A stretch of 64,000 nucleotides of DNA from Bacteroides sp. (GTDB lineage Bacteria > Bacteroidota > Bacteroidia > Bacteroidales > Muribaculaceae). This document shows positions 53,101-61,527 of the stretch, piece after piece (positions within the stretch are counted from its first letter, which is position 1; every line of letters starts with the position of its first letter). A program made the position numbers and the translations under genes. The stretch is from contig JAAVCK010000010.1 of assembly GCA_014802325.1 (NCBI GenBank), forward strand, positions 62,001-126,000, read 5' to 3'. The notes under the pieces were generated by a model. The model did no database searches. It had not been told where the DNA came from and was given only the letters and a program-made list of their open reading frames with translations.

Positions 53101-53952
53101 ATGAAGCTCATCAAAGATACAGAATTCGGCGGCGAACGCCCGCTGTTTGCATCAAGCGATCTCGCTCTTGAAAATGTCACGATCCACACTGGCGAGTCAG
53201 CCCTCAAGCAATGCCGCAACATAGTGGCACGCGACTGCCGCTTTGAAGGTAAATATCCATTCTGGCACGTAGACAACTTCGCTATCGAAAACTGCCTGTT
53301 TACGCCCGGCGCACGTGCCGCACTCTGGTATTCGCGCGATCTGATCATGAAAGATACCGTGGTGGAAGCGCCCAAAATGTTCCGCGACATGGATCACCTC
53401 ACTCTTCAGGGCGTGAAGATTCCTGACGCGCAGGAGACTCTGTGGCACTGCCGTGACATACAGCTCCGCGACGTGGAGGTGGCCAACGCCGACTATTTGT
53501 TCATGCACTGCGATGACATCGACATAGACCGCTATACGCAACACGGCAACTACTCATTCCAATACTGCAACCGCGTCACCATCCGCAACGCCGAGATTCA
53601 CTCTAAAGATGCCTTCTGGAACACCAACGACGTCACCATAATAGACTCGACAATATCGGGCGAATATCTGGGCTGGCACTCGCGTAGACTCAAGCTCATC
53701 AACTGCCACATCTCGGGCACTCAGCCGCTGTGTTACTGCCGCGACCTGGTGGTGGAAAACTGCACGTTTGACGCCGACTGTGACCTCGCATTCGAGGACT
53801 CGTCGCTCGACGCCGTGGTGACATCTCACATCACAAGTGTAAAAAATCCCCGCACAGGCTCGATCAAGGCCAAATCCATAGGTGAGATCATAATTGATGC
53901 CAACGTGCTCGCACCCGCCGACTGCAAGATTTCGACCGATGAGCAACTTTGA
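53101..53952 (+). CDS. DUF3737 family right-handed beta-helix protein
   Basis: A 283-residue protein of the DUF3737 family. It is built from short repeated coils, for example ENVTIHTGESALKQCRNIVARDC-type units with NCLF, DTVVEAPKMFRDMDHL and DCRFEGKYPFWHVD, consistent with a right-handed beta-helix. There is no signal peptide, so it is cytoplasmic. The function is unknown; in this and, as far as I know, other genomes it is found beside a MalY-type aminotransferase, which starts 14 nt inside its end here. The operon has a palindromic operator. Confidence 0.88.
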   Translation: MKLIKDTEFGGERPLFASSDLALENVTIHTGESALKQCRNIVARDCRFEGKYPFWHVDNFAIENCLFTPGARAALWYSRDLIMKDTVVEAPKMFRDMDHLTLQGVKIPDAQETLWHCRDIQLRDVEVANADYLFMHCDDIDIDRYTQHGNYSFQYCNRVTIRNAEIHSKDAFWNTNDVTIIDSTISGEYLGWHSRRLKLINCHISGTQPLCYCRDLVVENCTFDADCDLAFEDSSLDAVVTSHITSVKNPRTGSIKAKSIGEIIIDANVLAPADCKISTDEQL

Positions 53953-55102
53953 CAACACGGTGGTGCGCCGGCACACCGGATCGTATAAGTGGGACACACC
54001 CGCTTCCGACGACGTGATACCCATGTGGGTGGCCGACATGGATTTCCGTGCTCCCGAGTGTGTGATTTCGGCACTTCGCCGCAGGGTGGATCACGGTGTA
54101 TTCGGATATACAAAAGTACGTCCGGAGTTTTATGAGGCTCTCACAGGCTGGTTTTCGTCGCGCCACGGCTGGAATATCAATACCGACCGTGTGATATATA
54201 CCTCGGGCGTAGTACCGGCCGTATCGGCCATAATAAAGGCCATCACGCGCCCCGGCGACGGTGTGGCGCTCCTCACTCCGGCATACAACTGCTTCTACTC
54301 TTCGATACGCAACAACGGCTGCATGCTTCGCAGCGTGCCGATGATCATGACCGACCACGGCTACGAGATAGACTTTGACGCGCTCGACGCCACGCTGAGC
54401 GACCGCCGCACGCCGCTTCTCATCCTCTGCAACCCGCAGAATCCCGGAGGACGCGTGTGGACGCCCGACGAATTGCAGCGTGTGGCCGAGACGGCTCGCC
54501 GTCACTCCACATTTGTGATATCCGACGAAATCCACTGCGAGCTGACCTTCCCCGGCACGGCCTACACCCCCTACGCCACAGTAGCCGCCGACAAGAGCGA
54601 CCGCTGGGCCGTGTGTGTATCGCCGAGCAAGGCTTTCAATACCGCCGGACTTCAGATAGCCTGCATAGCCGCATCCGACGACGATGCCGCACGTAGGATT
54701 GACCGTGCCATCAACGACAACGAGGTGTGTGACGTGAATCCGTTCGGTGTGGAAGGCCTGATAGCCGCTTACACGCCCGAGGGCGCGCAATGGCTCGACG
54801 AGCTGCGCGTGTATCTCCACGACAATTTCATCCGCCTCTCGCGCTTCATAGAGTCGCATCCGTCTCTCGGATGGAAACTCACACCCATGGAGGGAACATA
54901 CCTTGCATGGATAGACGTGAGAGGAAGCGGAGCCGACGGCGATACGGTGGCTCACCGGCTGCTCCACAGCGCCCGTGTGATGGTGAGCGAGGGCTCGGAT
55001 TACGGTCCCGGCGGTGAAAACTTTATCAGAATAAATCTCGCATGCCCTCGCCACACTCTGGAGCAGGCTCTTAACCGTATAGAAACCTCATTAGTACAGT
55101 GA
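53939..55102 (+). CDS. MalY/PatB family PLP enzyme (cystathionine beta-lyase type)
   Basis: A 387-residue fold-type I PLP enzyme. MalY/PatB proteins cleave cystathionine or cysteine conjugates by beta-elimination. Seen: IPMWVADMDFRAPE at the N-terminus, NPQNPGGRVWT, DEIHCEL with the PLP-ring Asp, and the Schiff-base Lys in SPSKAFNTAGLQ. The ATG at 53939 is chosen since earlier in-frame codons lie inside DUF3737. It overlaps both neighbours, so DUF3737, this enzyme and the MATE exporter are one operon. Substrate not known. Confidence 0.9.
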   Translation: MSNFDNTVVRRHTGSYKWDTPASDDVIPMWVADMDFRAPECVISALRRRVDHGVFGYTKVRPEFYEALTGWFSSRHGWNINTDRVIYTSGVVPAVSAIIKAITRPGDGVALLTPAYNCFYSSIRNNGCMLRSVPMIMTDHGYEIDFDALDATLSDRRTPLLILCNPQNPGGRVWTPDELQRVAETARRHSTFVISDEIHCELTFPGTAYTPYATVAADKSDRWAVCVSPSKAFNTAGLQIACIAASDDDAARRIDRAINDNEVCDVNPFGVEGLIAAYTPEGAQWLDELRVYLHDNFIRLSRFIESHPSLGWKLTPMEGTYLAWIDVRGSGADGDTVAHRLLHSARVMVSEGSDYGPGGENFIRINLACPRHTLEQALNRIETSLVQ

Positions 55103-56532
55103 AACGCTCAGAGCGACTTCTTGCCCGCATACGCGACGGCCAATCCATGACTTTCGGGGAACGCCTTCACCTGATAGTACTGCTGAGTATACCCGCCATA
55201 CTGGCGCAGGTGTCACTTACAGCCATGTTCTATATCGACGCGTCGATGGTAGGATCGCTCGGCGCCGAGGCCGCCGCATCGGTAGGACTGGTGGAGACCA
55301 CCACATGGCTGTTCGGCGGCCTGTGTACGGCTGCTTCCACCGCATTTTCCGTTCAGGTGGCCCACCGTCTGGGCGCTTCTGACAAGGCCGGAGCGCAGGC
55401 TGTGGTGCGTCAGGGCACAGTGGCTGTGGCTATATACGGAGCCGTGATAGCCCTGATAGGACTGACGGTGAGCCCCTATCTGCCGGGATGGCTCGGAGGC
55501 AATGAGGATATAAACCACAACGCATCGGTCTACTTCGCCATATTCTCTGCCTTTCTGCCGATATATACGCTGAGTACACTGGCAGGAGCAGTGCTCCGCT
55601 GCTCGGGCAATATGAACACCCCGAGCGCACTTAATATACTGATGTGCGTGCTCGACGTGCTATTCAACTTCTTCCTGATATTTCCCTCCCACGATTTCAC
55701 CGTGGGAGGCACAGCCATCCATCTGCCGGGTGCCGATATGGGTGTGGCCGGTGCGGCCATAGGCACCGGTATGGCTGAACTCATCACCGCCATACTGATG
55801 AACTACGTACTGTGGCGACGCTCGCCTCAGATCGATATGCGCCAGCCGGGAAGCTTTGCAGTGACCCGTCCTGTGGTGCGACGCGCCTTCAAGATTGGCG
55901 CACCTATCGGACTACAGCAGTGCATTATGTGTGGTGCGCAGATCATGTCGACCGTAATTGTAGCGCCGCTCGGCACTATAGCCATCGCAGCCAACTCGTT
56001 TGCCATCACGGCCGAGAGTCTGTGTTACATGCCCGGATTCGGTGTGAGCGACGCCGCCACCACCATCGTAGGGCAGTGTGTGGGTGCGCGTCGACGCAAG
56101 CTCACCCGCGAACTCGCTTACCTCTGCGTAGGCCTCGGCATGGCTGTAATGGCCGTGATGGGAGCCGTGATGTGGATAGGCGCCGACGCCATGATAGGAC
56201 TCATGACACCGTCGGAAGAAATACGGCATCTGGGCGCTTCGATACTCCGCATTGAAGCCTTTGCCGAGCCTATGTTTGCCGCTGCCATAGTAAGCTACGG
56301 CGTATTTGTAGGAGCCGGCGACACACTGATACCATCATGCATGAACTTCGGCAGCATATGGCTTGTGCGACTCACTCTCGCCGCCCTGCTCGTGGGCACA
56401 ATGGGACTCACGGGCGTGTGGATAGCTATGGCCGTCGAACTGTCGTTCCGCGGACTCATCTTCCTGCTCCGCCTCCGCTCGTCACGCTGGCTGCCCAAAC
56501 CCGATACAACAGATACTCAGACTGTTAAGTAA
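55099..56532 (+). CDS. MATE family efflux transporter
   Basis: A 477-residue multidrug and toxin extrusion transporter, using an H+ or Na+ gradient. Twelve hydrophobic segments are visible in two related halves, with LIVLLSIPAILAQVSLT at the start of the first and AFKIGAPIGLQQCIM in the second. The start is GTG at 55099, overlapping the stop of the malY-type gene. It is the last gene of the DUF3737 operon, so export of a sulfur-containing or amino-acid-derived compound is possible; this is inference. Confidence 0.92.
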   Translation: MKRSERLLARIRDGQSMTFGERLHLIVLLSIPAILAQVSLTAMFYIDASMVGSLGAEAAASVGLVETTTWLFGGLCTAASTAFSVQVAHRLGASDKAGAQAVVRQGTVAVAIYGAVIALIGLTVSPYLPGWLGGNEDINHNASVYFAIFSAFLPIYTLSTLAGAVLRCSGNMNTPSALNILMCVLDVLFNFFLIFPSHDFTVGGTAIHLPGADMGVAGAAIGTGMAELITAILMNYVLWRRSPQIDMRQPGSFAVTRPVVRRAFKIGAPIGLQQCIMCGAQIMSTVIVAPLGTIAIAANSFAITAESLCYMPGFGVSDAATTIVGQCVGARRRKLTRELAYLCVGLGMAVMAVMGAVMWIGADAMIGLMTPSEEIRHLGASILRIEAFAEPMFAAAIVSYGVFVGAGDTLIPSCMNFGSIWLVRLTLAALLVGTMGLTGVWIAMAVELSFRGLIFLLRLRSSRWLPKPDTTDTQTVK

Positions 56533-56561
56533 TCATTTTTTGAAGTAAAGAGAATTGTAAT

Positions 56562-56593
56562 GGAGAAATGGTTGAGGGCTCAACCATTTCTCC
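56562..56593. terminator. 32-bp hairpin between MATE and MarR genes
   Basis: GGAGAAATGGTTGAG at 56562-56576 is perfectly complementary to 56579-56593, with only GG between. It could end the MATE transcript; since it lies 19 nt before the MarR start it could also be an operator for that regulator. No T run. Confidence 0.55.
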
Positions 56594-56612
56594 ACTCCTT
56601 TGTTATAATGAT

Positions 56613-57047
56613 ATGAAAACGAATAATTCATCAGCTTACACGATGCCCAATGTGGGTTGCAAGATAGGCAAAGTTTATCAGAAGCTATCTTCGCAGCTTG
56701 AGTCTTCGCTTGCTGAATCCGGGCTAAATATAACTGCTTCAGAATATCTCGTGATGCGGGTACTTTATGGTAATGACGGACTTCAGCAATGTGAGATAGT
56801 CGACACGTTGGGTAAGGATAAAGCTTCGGTATGTCGCACTGTCGCATCGCTGGCCCGCAAGGGATATGTCACAACCGAGCCTGTAAGCCACAAGTGCCTC
56901 AGAGTGTGGGTGTCGGATCAAGGTAGAAAGATACAGCACCTGATAGACAATGTGGCTCTGAAGCGACACAAAGCCCTCGAAGCAGTAGTGAATGCCGGAG
57001 AGATGGATATATTCGTTAAGGTACTTGATCAAATCTTAGACAACTGA
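56613..57047 (+). CDS. MarR family transcriptional regulator
   Basis: A 144-residue winged-helix regulator. The DNA-binding part reads LNITASEYLVMRVLYGNDGLQQCEIVDTLGKDKASVCRTVASLARKGYV in pieces corresponding to helices 2-4 and the wing follows (TTEPVSHKCLRVWVSDQG). Cys residues at the recognition helix region and in SHKC could make it redox-responsive. The ATG at 56613 is preferred to an upstream in-frame start that falls in the hairpin. Followed by a DsbA-like gene after 38 nt, which it probably controls, as thiol-linked regulators often do. Confidence 0.88.
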   Translation: MKTNNSSAYTMPNVGCKIGKVYQKLSSQLESSLAESGLNITASEYLVMRVLYGNDGLQQCEIVDTLGKDKASVCRTVASLARKGYVTTEPVSHKCLRVWVSDQGRKIQHLIDNVALKRHKALEAVVNAGEMDIFVKVLDQILDN

Positions 57048-57085
57048 CATATAACTAATACAACAAAAACGAAAGGAAACAAATT

Positions 57086-57802
57086 ATGATGACAATTACC
57101 GTATGGAGTGATTTCGCTTGTCCTTACTGCTATATAGGAGAAGCTCGTCTTGAAAAGGCTATCGAAGAACTCGGCATGACCGGTGATGTGAAGATAGATT
57201 ATCGCGCTTTTGAGCTTGATCCCGGTGCGCCGCGCGAGGTCACTACCACTACCCCTGAGCGATTCGCCATGAAATATCGCCTGAGCGTTCCCGAAGCCGA
57301 GGCGCAGATAGAGCACATATCGTCACTCGGACGTGAGGAAGGTATCGATTTCCGCTACGCCACCACGCGTTATAGCAATACTTTCGATGCCCATCGCCTC
57401 ATGAAATTCGCCGAGGCTGAATGCGATTACGCTACCGTAAAGAAGTTGAACCACCTGCTCTTCGACGCTTATTTCACCCGTAATCTGGTGCTTGCCGACC
57501 GTGAAGTGCTCCTTTCAGTAGCCGCGGAGGCAGGTATGGATAAGGAACAGGTTACAGCAATGCTTGATACCGACCGCTTTGCCGATGATGTGCGCTTTGA
57601 TGAGCGCGAGGCGCAGATGCGTGGAGTGCGCGGTGTGCCCTACATGGTATTCAACGGTGAGTTCGCAGTTCCCGGAGCCCTCTCCTTGGACGCTATGAAA
57701 GAGGGATTGCGCCGGGCTGATCGACGCATAAAGGAAGCTGAAGCTGCCGCCGGCACCGAGGAGCGTCCTCACGCCTGCGGACCCGAAGGTTGTGTATTAT
57801 GA
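57086..57802 (+). CDS. DsbA family oxidoreductase (FrnE-like)
   Basis: A 238-residue thioredoxin-fold protein without a signal peptide, so cytoplasmic. The active site is CPYC (Cys12, Cys15) in SDFACPYCYIGE, a helical insert lies at about 55-150, and the cis-Pro loop is GVRGVPYMVFNG. The C-terminus has a second pair, CGPEGC (Cys231, Cys236), a CX4C motif like that described for FrnE of Deinococcus radiodurans. It lies between a MarR regulator and an MBL-fold hydrolase and may belong to a thiol-stress unit. Confidence 0.91.
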   Translation: MMTITVWSDFACPYCYIGEARLEKAIEELGMTGDVKIDYRAFELDPGAPREVTTTTPERFAMKYRLSVPEAEAQIEHISSLGREEGIDFRYATTRYSNTFDAHRLMKFAEAECDYATVKKLNHLLFDAYFTRNLVLADREVLLSVAAEAGMDKEQVTAMLDTDRFADDVRFDEREAQMRGVRGVPYMVFNGEFAVPGALSLDAMKEGLRRADRRIKEAEAAAGTEERPHACGPEGCVL

Positions 57803-57823
57803 TAGCTTGAAAGGAGGACATAA

Positions 57824-58453
57824 ATGGTAAGACAGATTCAGGTGCAGGGAGTTTTCGCTGAAAACACCTACTTGTTTATCGACGACCACTCACGCAGCGG
57901 CTTTATCATTGATCCCGGCGCACAAGCAGGAGTGATATACGATGCCGTGGTGCGCGGCGGATTCACCATCGAGAAGATTCTACTCACCCACGGTCATTTC
58001 GACCACTTCGGTGCAGCCGAACTGCTGCGCGAGAAGTTCGTGGCTCCGATATACATATATACTCCCGACGCCCGCTATCTATCCGACACCCGACTTAATC
58101 TCAGCGGCCCTGCAGGAGTGCCCATGACCGTAGCGCACTACGAAGAGGTATACGACGGCGAGGTGATACGTCTGAAGGCAAACAATTCATTTTCGCTTAA
58201 GGTAATAGCTACACCGGGCCATACACCCGGATCAGTGACTTACTGGAGCGAAGGCGAGGGTGTGGCGTTTGTAGGTGATACTCTCTACGAACACGGTCCC
58301 GGGCTGACTCACTTCCCCGGCGGTGACCGAGGGCTGCTTGAGCAGTCGGTCGTGAACCGCATACTGACTCTTCCGGCTGACACGATGCTGTATTCCGGAC
58401 ATTCATCGCCCGTCACCGTAGCCACGGAGCGACGCCTGCTGATGGGCGAATGA
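57824..58453 (+). CDS. MBL-fold metallo-hydrolase (glyoxalase II-like)
   Basis: A 209-residue metallo-beta-lactamase-fold hydrolase. The metal motif is THGHFDH (His56, His58, Asp60, His61), the second His is in TPGHTPGSV, an Asp in FVGDTLYE, and the last His in YSGHSSP. The composition resembles short glyoxalase II or persulfide dioxygenase-like proteins. It begins 21 nt after the DsbA-like gene and is closed by a terminator at 58477-58515. A function in thiol-ester or persulfide metabolism fits its neighbours but is not shown. Confidence 0.9.
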   Translation: MVRQIQVQGVFAENTYLFIDDHSRSGFIIDPGAQAGVIYDAVVRGGFTIEKILLTHGHFDHFGAAELLREKFVAPIYIYTPDARYLSDTRLNLSGPAGVPMTVAHYEEVYDGEVIRLKANNSFSLKVIATPGHTPGSVTYWSEGEGVAFVGDTLYEHGPGLTHFPGGDRGLLEQSVVNRILTLPADTMLYSGHSSPVTVATERRLLMGE

Positions 58454-58476
58454 CCTTGATAATACTTTATTTCCAT

Positions 58477-58515
58477 ACTCACCCCCGTGAATAATCACTC
58501 ACCACGGGGGTGAGT
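58477..58515 (+). terminator. Rho-independent terminator after the MBL gene
   Basis: ACTCACCCCCGTG at 58477-58489 is perfectly complementary to 58503-58515 and is followed by TCTTTTTATT. Confidence 0.88.
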
Positions 58516-58587
58516 TCTTTTTATTACCACCTGCCACCGAAGAGGGGGGGACGGTGGTTATCGCATGCACCGGGCAGGAGGGGGACG

Positions 58588-58595
58588 TAACTTTG
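58588..58595 (+). promoter_or_regulatory. -7 element upstream of the holin-like gene
   Basis: TAACTTTG, 16 nt before the holin-like start. No good -33; the leader would be very short. Confidence 0.4.
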
Positions 58596-58611
58596 CGGGA
58601 AAAACACAGTA

Positions 58612-59025
58612 ATGGATTACGCTTATCATCATCTTATTCCGGCTCTGGTAGTGCTCGCGGTAGACTACTGCGGACTGCTTGTGGCCGTACTTGCCGACCT
58701 GGCGGCAGGTGTCAGCAAAGCTCGCAGGCGCGGAGAGCATCTGACATCAAAAGGGTTTCGCGCGTCGGTAGATAAATTTGCGCGCTATGTGCTGGCACTG
58801 TTTGGCATGACGGCCGCGGATGCCGTGATAATAGCCGTGGCAGCATGCCTTCAGTCGGGAGGCGACTTCGAGTCATTCACTCTGCTCCCCGTAGTGACCT
58901 CATGTGGCGCAGCAGCCATGTCGCTTATCGAAGTGAAGAGTATATTTGAGACCGAAGGTGAGAAAAATCCCGTCGACGAAGCGGCAGATATGCTCCGCAA
59001 ACTTATGGATATAATAAATAAGTAA
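58612..59025 (+). CDS. Phage holin-like membrane protein
   Basis: A 137-residue protein with three hydrophobic helices (about 8-30, 60-82 and 88-105) separated by a basic loop AAGVSKARRRGEHLTSKGFRASVDKF, the layout of phage lysis holins of the toxin-secretion/holin family. The tail is charged (FETEGEKNPVDEAADML). Its final codons, AAG and TAA, come from the terminus of the MITE-like repeat at 59019-59185, so the native end may have been a little different. It is the first of five phage-like genes on this strand. Confidence 0.68.
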   Translation: MDYAYHHLIPALVVLAVDYCGLLVAVLADLAAGVSKARRRGEHLTSKGFRASVDKFARYVLALFGMTAADAVIIAVAACLQSGGDFESFTLLPVVTSCGAAAMSLIEVKSIFETEGEKNPVDEAADMLRKLMDIINK

Positions 59026-59185
59026 GTTTCAAGAATTAGTTTATATCAATCTTCGGCTTGATAATGCAATCTTTCAACTTACTCACACGTCATTATGAAA
59101 CCACATAACTCCATGCTCCTAAATTAAAATCTTATCATTATCAATCACGAATCTTATATATAAACTAATTTCTGAAACTTACTTA
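59019..59185. mobile_element. 167-bp MITE-like element, copy 2 (inverted)
   Basis: Reverse complement of the element at 32654-32820 with the same length and only a handful of differences. The terminal repeats start TAAGTAAGTTTCA. It separates the holin-like gene from the next phage-like gene and supplies the holin stop codon. No clear target duplication is visible at either copy. Confidence 0.88.
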
Positions 59186-59197
59186 AGAATTAAATAC

Positions 59198-59767
59198 ATG
59201 AAACTCAGGCTTACTCAGGCGCAGATGAATGAGCGTTGGCTCGCTCTGCGCCGACTCAACACCATGCCGCTTGAGGCTGTGGTGAAGCGCAACGACGGTG
59301 TAGACATGGACATGATAGTGACCGAGGAGGTGAAGAAATGGTATTTCAACCTCCTTCTGAAGGCCGACGAAAGGATGCTCGTGACCCACGATATAGAAGA
59401 CGCCCTCGACGTGCGCCCCGACGGCAGAGGCGGGGCGGAAGTGGTGGTGCCTCCCGAGGTGGTGCGCATAATATCCGTAAGGATGAGGGGCTGGCACGCT
59501 CCGGCCCGGATAGTCCACGACAATGCCCTCACCGATAGCGCTCTGCACCGCCTGAGGATACGACAGGCGAGTCAGCTCACCATGTCAGGACCCGACAACC
59601 CCGTGGCCATGATGCACTCCAACGTGATACGCATCTATCCCTACATCGACGGCGACGAACTTCACACGCTGCGAGCGGTGGTGATGACCGACGATTTATA
59701 TGAATTTGACTCCTCAGCTCTAACTACCATTATAGAAGATGAACAGAAATATGACTTCACCATTTGA
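59198..59767 (+). CDS. Phage-associated small protein, unknown (possible head-tail adaptor)
   Basis: A 189-residue protein without signal or membrane segments. It has a helical N-terminus (LRLTQAQMNERWLALRRL) and a beta-rich middle and C-terminus (EVVVPPEVVRIISVRMRGWHAPARIV, NVIRIYPYIDGDELHTLRAVVMTDDLYEF). Its 29-nt overlap with the portal gene suggests a structural partner such as a head-tail adaptor, but there is no recognised motif. Base composition is like that of the host chromosome. Confidence 0.6.
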   Translation: MKLRLTQAQMNERWLALRRLNTMPLEAVVKRNDGVDMDMIVTEEVKKWYFNLLLKADERMLVTHDIEDALDVRPDGRGGAEVVVPPEVVRIISVRMRGWHAPARIVHDNALTDSALHRLRIRQASQLTMSGPDNPVAMMHSNVIRIYPYIDGDELHTLRAVVMTDDLYEFDSSALTTIIEDEQKYDFTI

Positions 59768-61052
59768 ACGCGCTCATGCAGCCTGGGAGGCGATGGCATC
59801 GCTGCGACGTGCACGCAATCTGCTTAAAGACTTCACTTACGGCGACCAATGGTCGTGGCCGGTGACCGATGCCTCGGGACGTGTGATGACCGAGGGCGAC
59901 GCCGTGCGTTCGCTCGGTAAGACTCCGCTTACCAACAATCTGCTTCGCTCGCTTGTGAAGAGCGTAGTAGGGCGTTTTCGCTATAATCTGGCACTTGAGC
60001 GTAAAAAAGGTTCGCCCGCGACCACCTATAACCGGCTCGACGAACTCGATGCGCGCACTCTTGAAGAATTTCTCATATCAGGCTGCGCCATACAGCGCGT
60101 AGTGGCCGAAAATCGTCCGGAAGGCTGCGGAGCATGGGCCGATAAAGTATCGCCGGCAATGTTTTTCTGCAATCCGTTTACTGACCCGCGCGGTACCGAC
60201 ATCGAACTTATAGGTATGCTTCACGAGATGGACTGCGAGCAGATGATAATGCGGTTCAGCCACGGCAACGCTCGCCGCGCCCGCTCCATTCGCGACACCT
60301 GGCGACGCAATCATCGCGAAGGCGACGCCGTGACCGACTTCAGCAGCAGACCGGGAGGATTTTTCAATGCCACGCGCGAAGGTAAATGCCGTGTGATAGA
60401 AGTGTGGACTCTCGATTACGAAGGCAACCGCCGGGCCGGCCTAACCTCTACATCATACAAAGTGGCCTGGCATTGCCGCTTTTATGCGCCGTGCGGCACA
60501 CTACTCGACCACACTGTGTCGCCCTACGCCGACGGCTCGCACCCGTTTGTAGTGAAATTCTATCCGCTGACCGACGGCGAGGTACATCCTTTTATCGAGG
60601 ATATCGTGGAACAGCAGCGCCACATCAACCGCCTGATCACCATGATAGACCATGTGCTGGCCGTGTCGGCCAAGGGCGTGCTGCTCTATCCGCTCGAAGC
60701 GCAACCCGACGGATTTTCCATAGCCGATGCTGTGGCTCTGTGGAACCGACCGGGAGGGGTGATACCTATCGACGGCACGGCAGGACGAATACCCACGCAG
60801 CTCAACTCCGAGGCATCGACCGACAATGCAGCCCGCCTGCTCGACATAGAGATGAACATGATGAGGCAGATATCAGGTGTGTCGGCGGCTCTGCAGGGAC
60901 AGACTTCCATGGCCAATCAGTCGGCCACCATGTTTGAAAGTCAGATACAGAATTCGGCCATAGCTCTGCTGGACATATTCGACACGTTCAACACATTCCG
61001 CGCCATACGCGACGAAAAACTGACTCAATGTGACAGCATAATTCCGCGTTAA
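59739..61052 (+). CDS. Phage portal-like protein
   Basis: A 437-residue protein that resembles portals of tailed phages, especially the P22-like type: an N-terminal helical part with FTYGDQWSW, the region TPLTNNLLRSLVKSVVGRFRYN, VSPAMFFCNPFTDPRGTDIELIGMLHEM, the long stem helix EDIVEQQRHINRLITMIDHVL, and a C-terminal MRQISGVSAALQGQ followed by QSATMFESQIQNSAIALLDIFDTFN, the typical clip/crown area. Length is at the short end for portals. No terminase, protease, capsid or tail gene is near, so it is either a remnant or a recruited protein. Identified by pattern only. Confidence 0.68.
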   Translation: MNRNMTSPFERAHAAWEAMASLRRARNLLKDFTYGDQWSWPVTDASGRVMTEGDAVRSLGKTPLTNNLLRSLVKSVVGRFRYNLALERKKGSPATTYNRLDELDARTLEEFLISGCAIQRVVAENRPEGCGAWADKVSPAMFFCNPFTDPRGTDIELIGMLHEMDCEQMIMRFSHGNARRARSIRDTWRRNHREGDAVTDFSSRPGGFFNATREGKCRVIEVWTLDYEGNRRAGLTSTSYKVAWHCRFYAPCGTLLDHTVSPYADGSHPFVVKFYPLTDGEVHPFIEDIVEQQRHINRLITMIDHVLAVSAKGVLLYPLEAQPDGFSIADAVALWNRPGGVIPIDGTAGRIPTQLNSEASTDNAARLLDIEMNMMRQISGVSAALQGQTSMANQSATMFESQIQNSAIALLDIFDTFNTFRAIRDEKLTQCDSIIPR

Positions 61053-61097
61053 CAGCTATTAACATCGCAGTATGGTTATTTAGCCCATGTATCGTGG

Positions 61098-61105
61098 TAT
61101 ATTTG
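61098..61105 (+). promoter_or_regulatory. -7 element before the 61147 gene, bracketed by a short inverted repeat
   Basis: TATATTTG lies between GGTTATTT at 61074-61081 and AAATAACC at 61119-61126, an 8-bp inverted repeat. This indicates a separate promoter for the last two genes of the phage-like group. Confidence 0.45.
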
Positions 61106-61146
61106 CAACGTTAATAGTAAATAACCAAACCTAAATCTTATTCTAT

Positions 61147-61512
61147 ATGCTTGAACAAATTGAACGCCGCAACCGAGACTTTGCACGCCGGTGCAAGGAA
61201 ATCATGGAGCTCAACCATGCGCCTGAGACGCTCACCTCACTTGCCACACGCGCCGCCGAGTCAGAAGCTCCATGCTATTACGTGAGTTATGATATGGCCG
61301 TACGCACGGTGCGTGAATACCGTAGGGGAGAGCTCGCCACCATCAGCCCCCTGCGACGCGCCATGTGGGAAGAAATAAGCCGCAAGGTGGCCGCTTTCGA
61401 GCAACGCGGCTACGGCTATCACAGAGCAGTGGAGACAGTGTTGCGCACGGCCACAGCTTCGAGTTTCTTCATCAGTCCTGTCACTGCCCGACATATAGCA
61501 GCCAAAATATGA
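61147..61512 (+). CDS. Small helical protein of unknown function
   Basis: A 121-residue, mostly helical, positively charged protein (RNRDFARRCKEIMELNH, MAVRTVREYRRGE, LRRAMWEEISRKVAAFEQRG). No signal peptide or membrane segment and no family recognised. It has its own -7 element and lies between the portal-like gene and another small gene, 15 nt before the latter. The same strand and spacing tie it to the phage-like group, though its promoter suggests it can be expressed on its own. Confidence 0.62.
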   Translation: MLEQIERRNRDFARRCKEIMELNHAPETLTSLATRAAESEAPCYYVSYDMAVRTVREYRRGELATISPLRRAMWEEISRKVAAFEQRGYGYHRAVETVLRTATASSFFISPVTARHIAAKI

Positions 61513-61527
61513 TAATCAATTCTTACT

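Noticed and set aside
53888-55054. 388-codon open frame antisense to the MalY-type gene
   Set aside because: It mirrors a clear PLP enzyme with overlapping neighbours; its translation is Gly/His/Val-rich without domains, the usual pattern in high-GC antisense frames.
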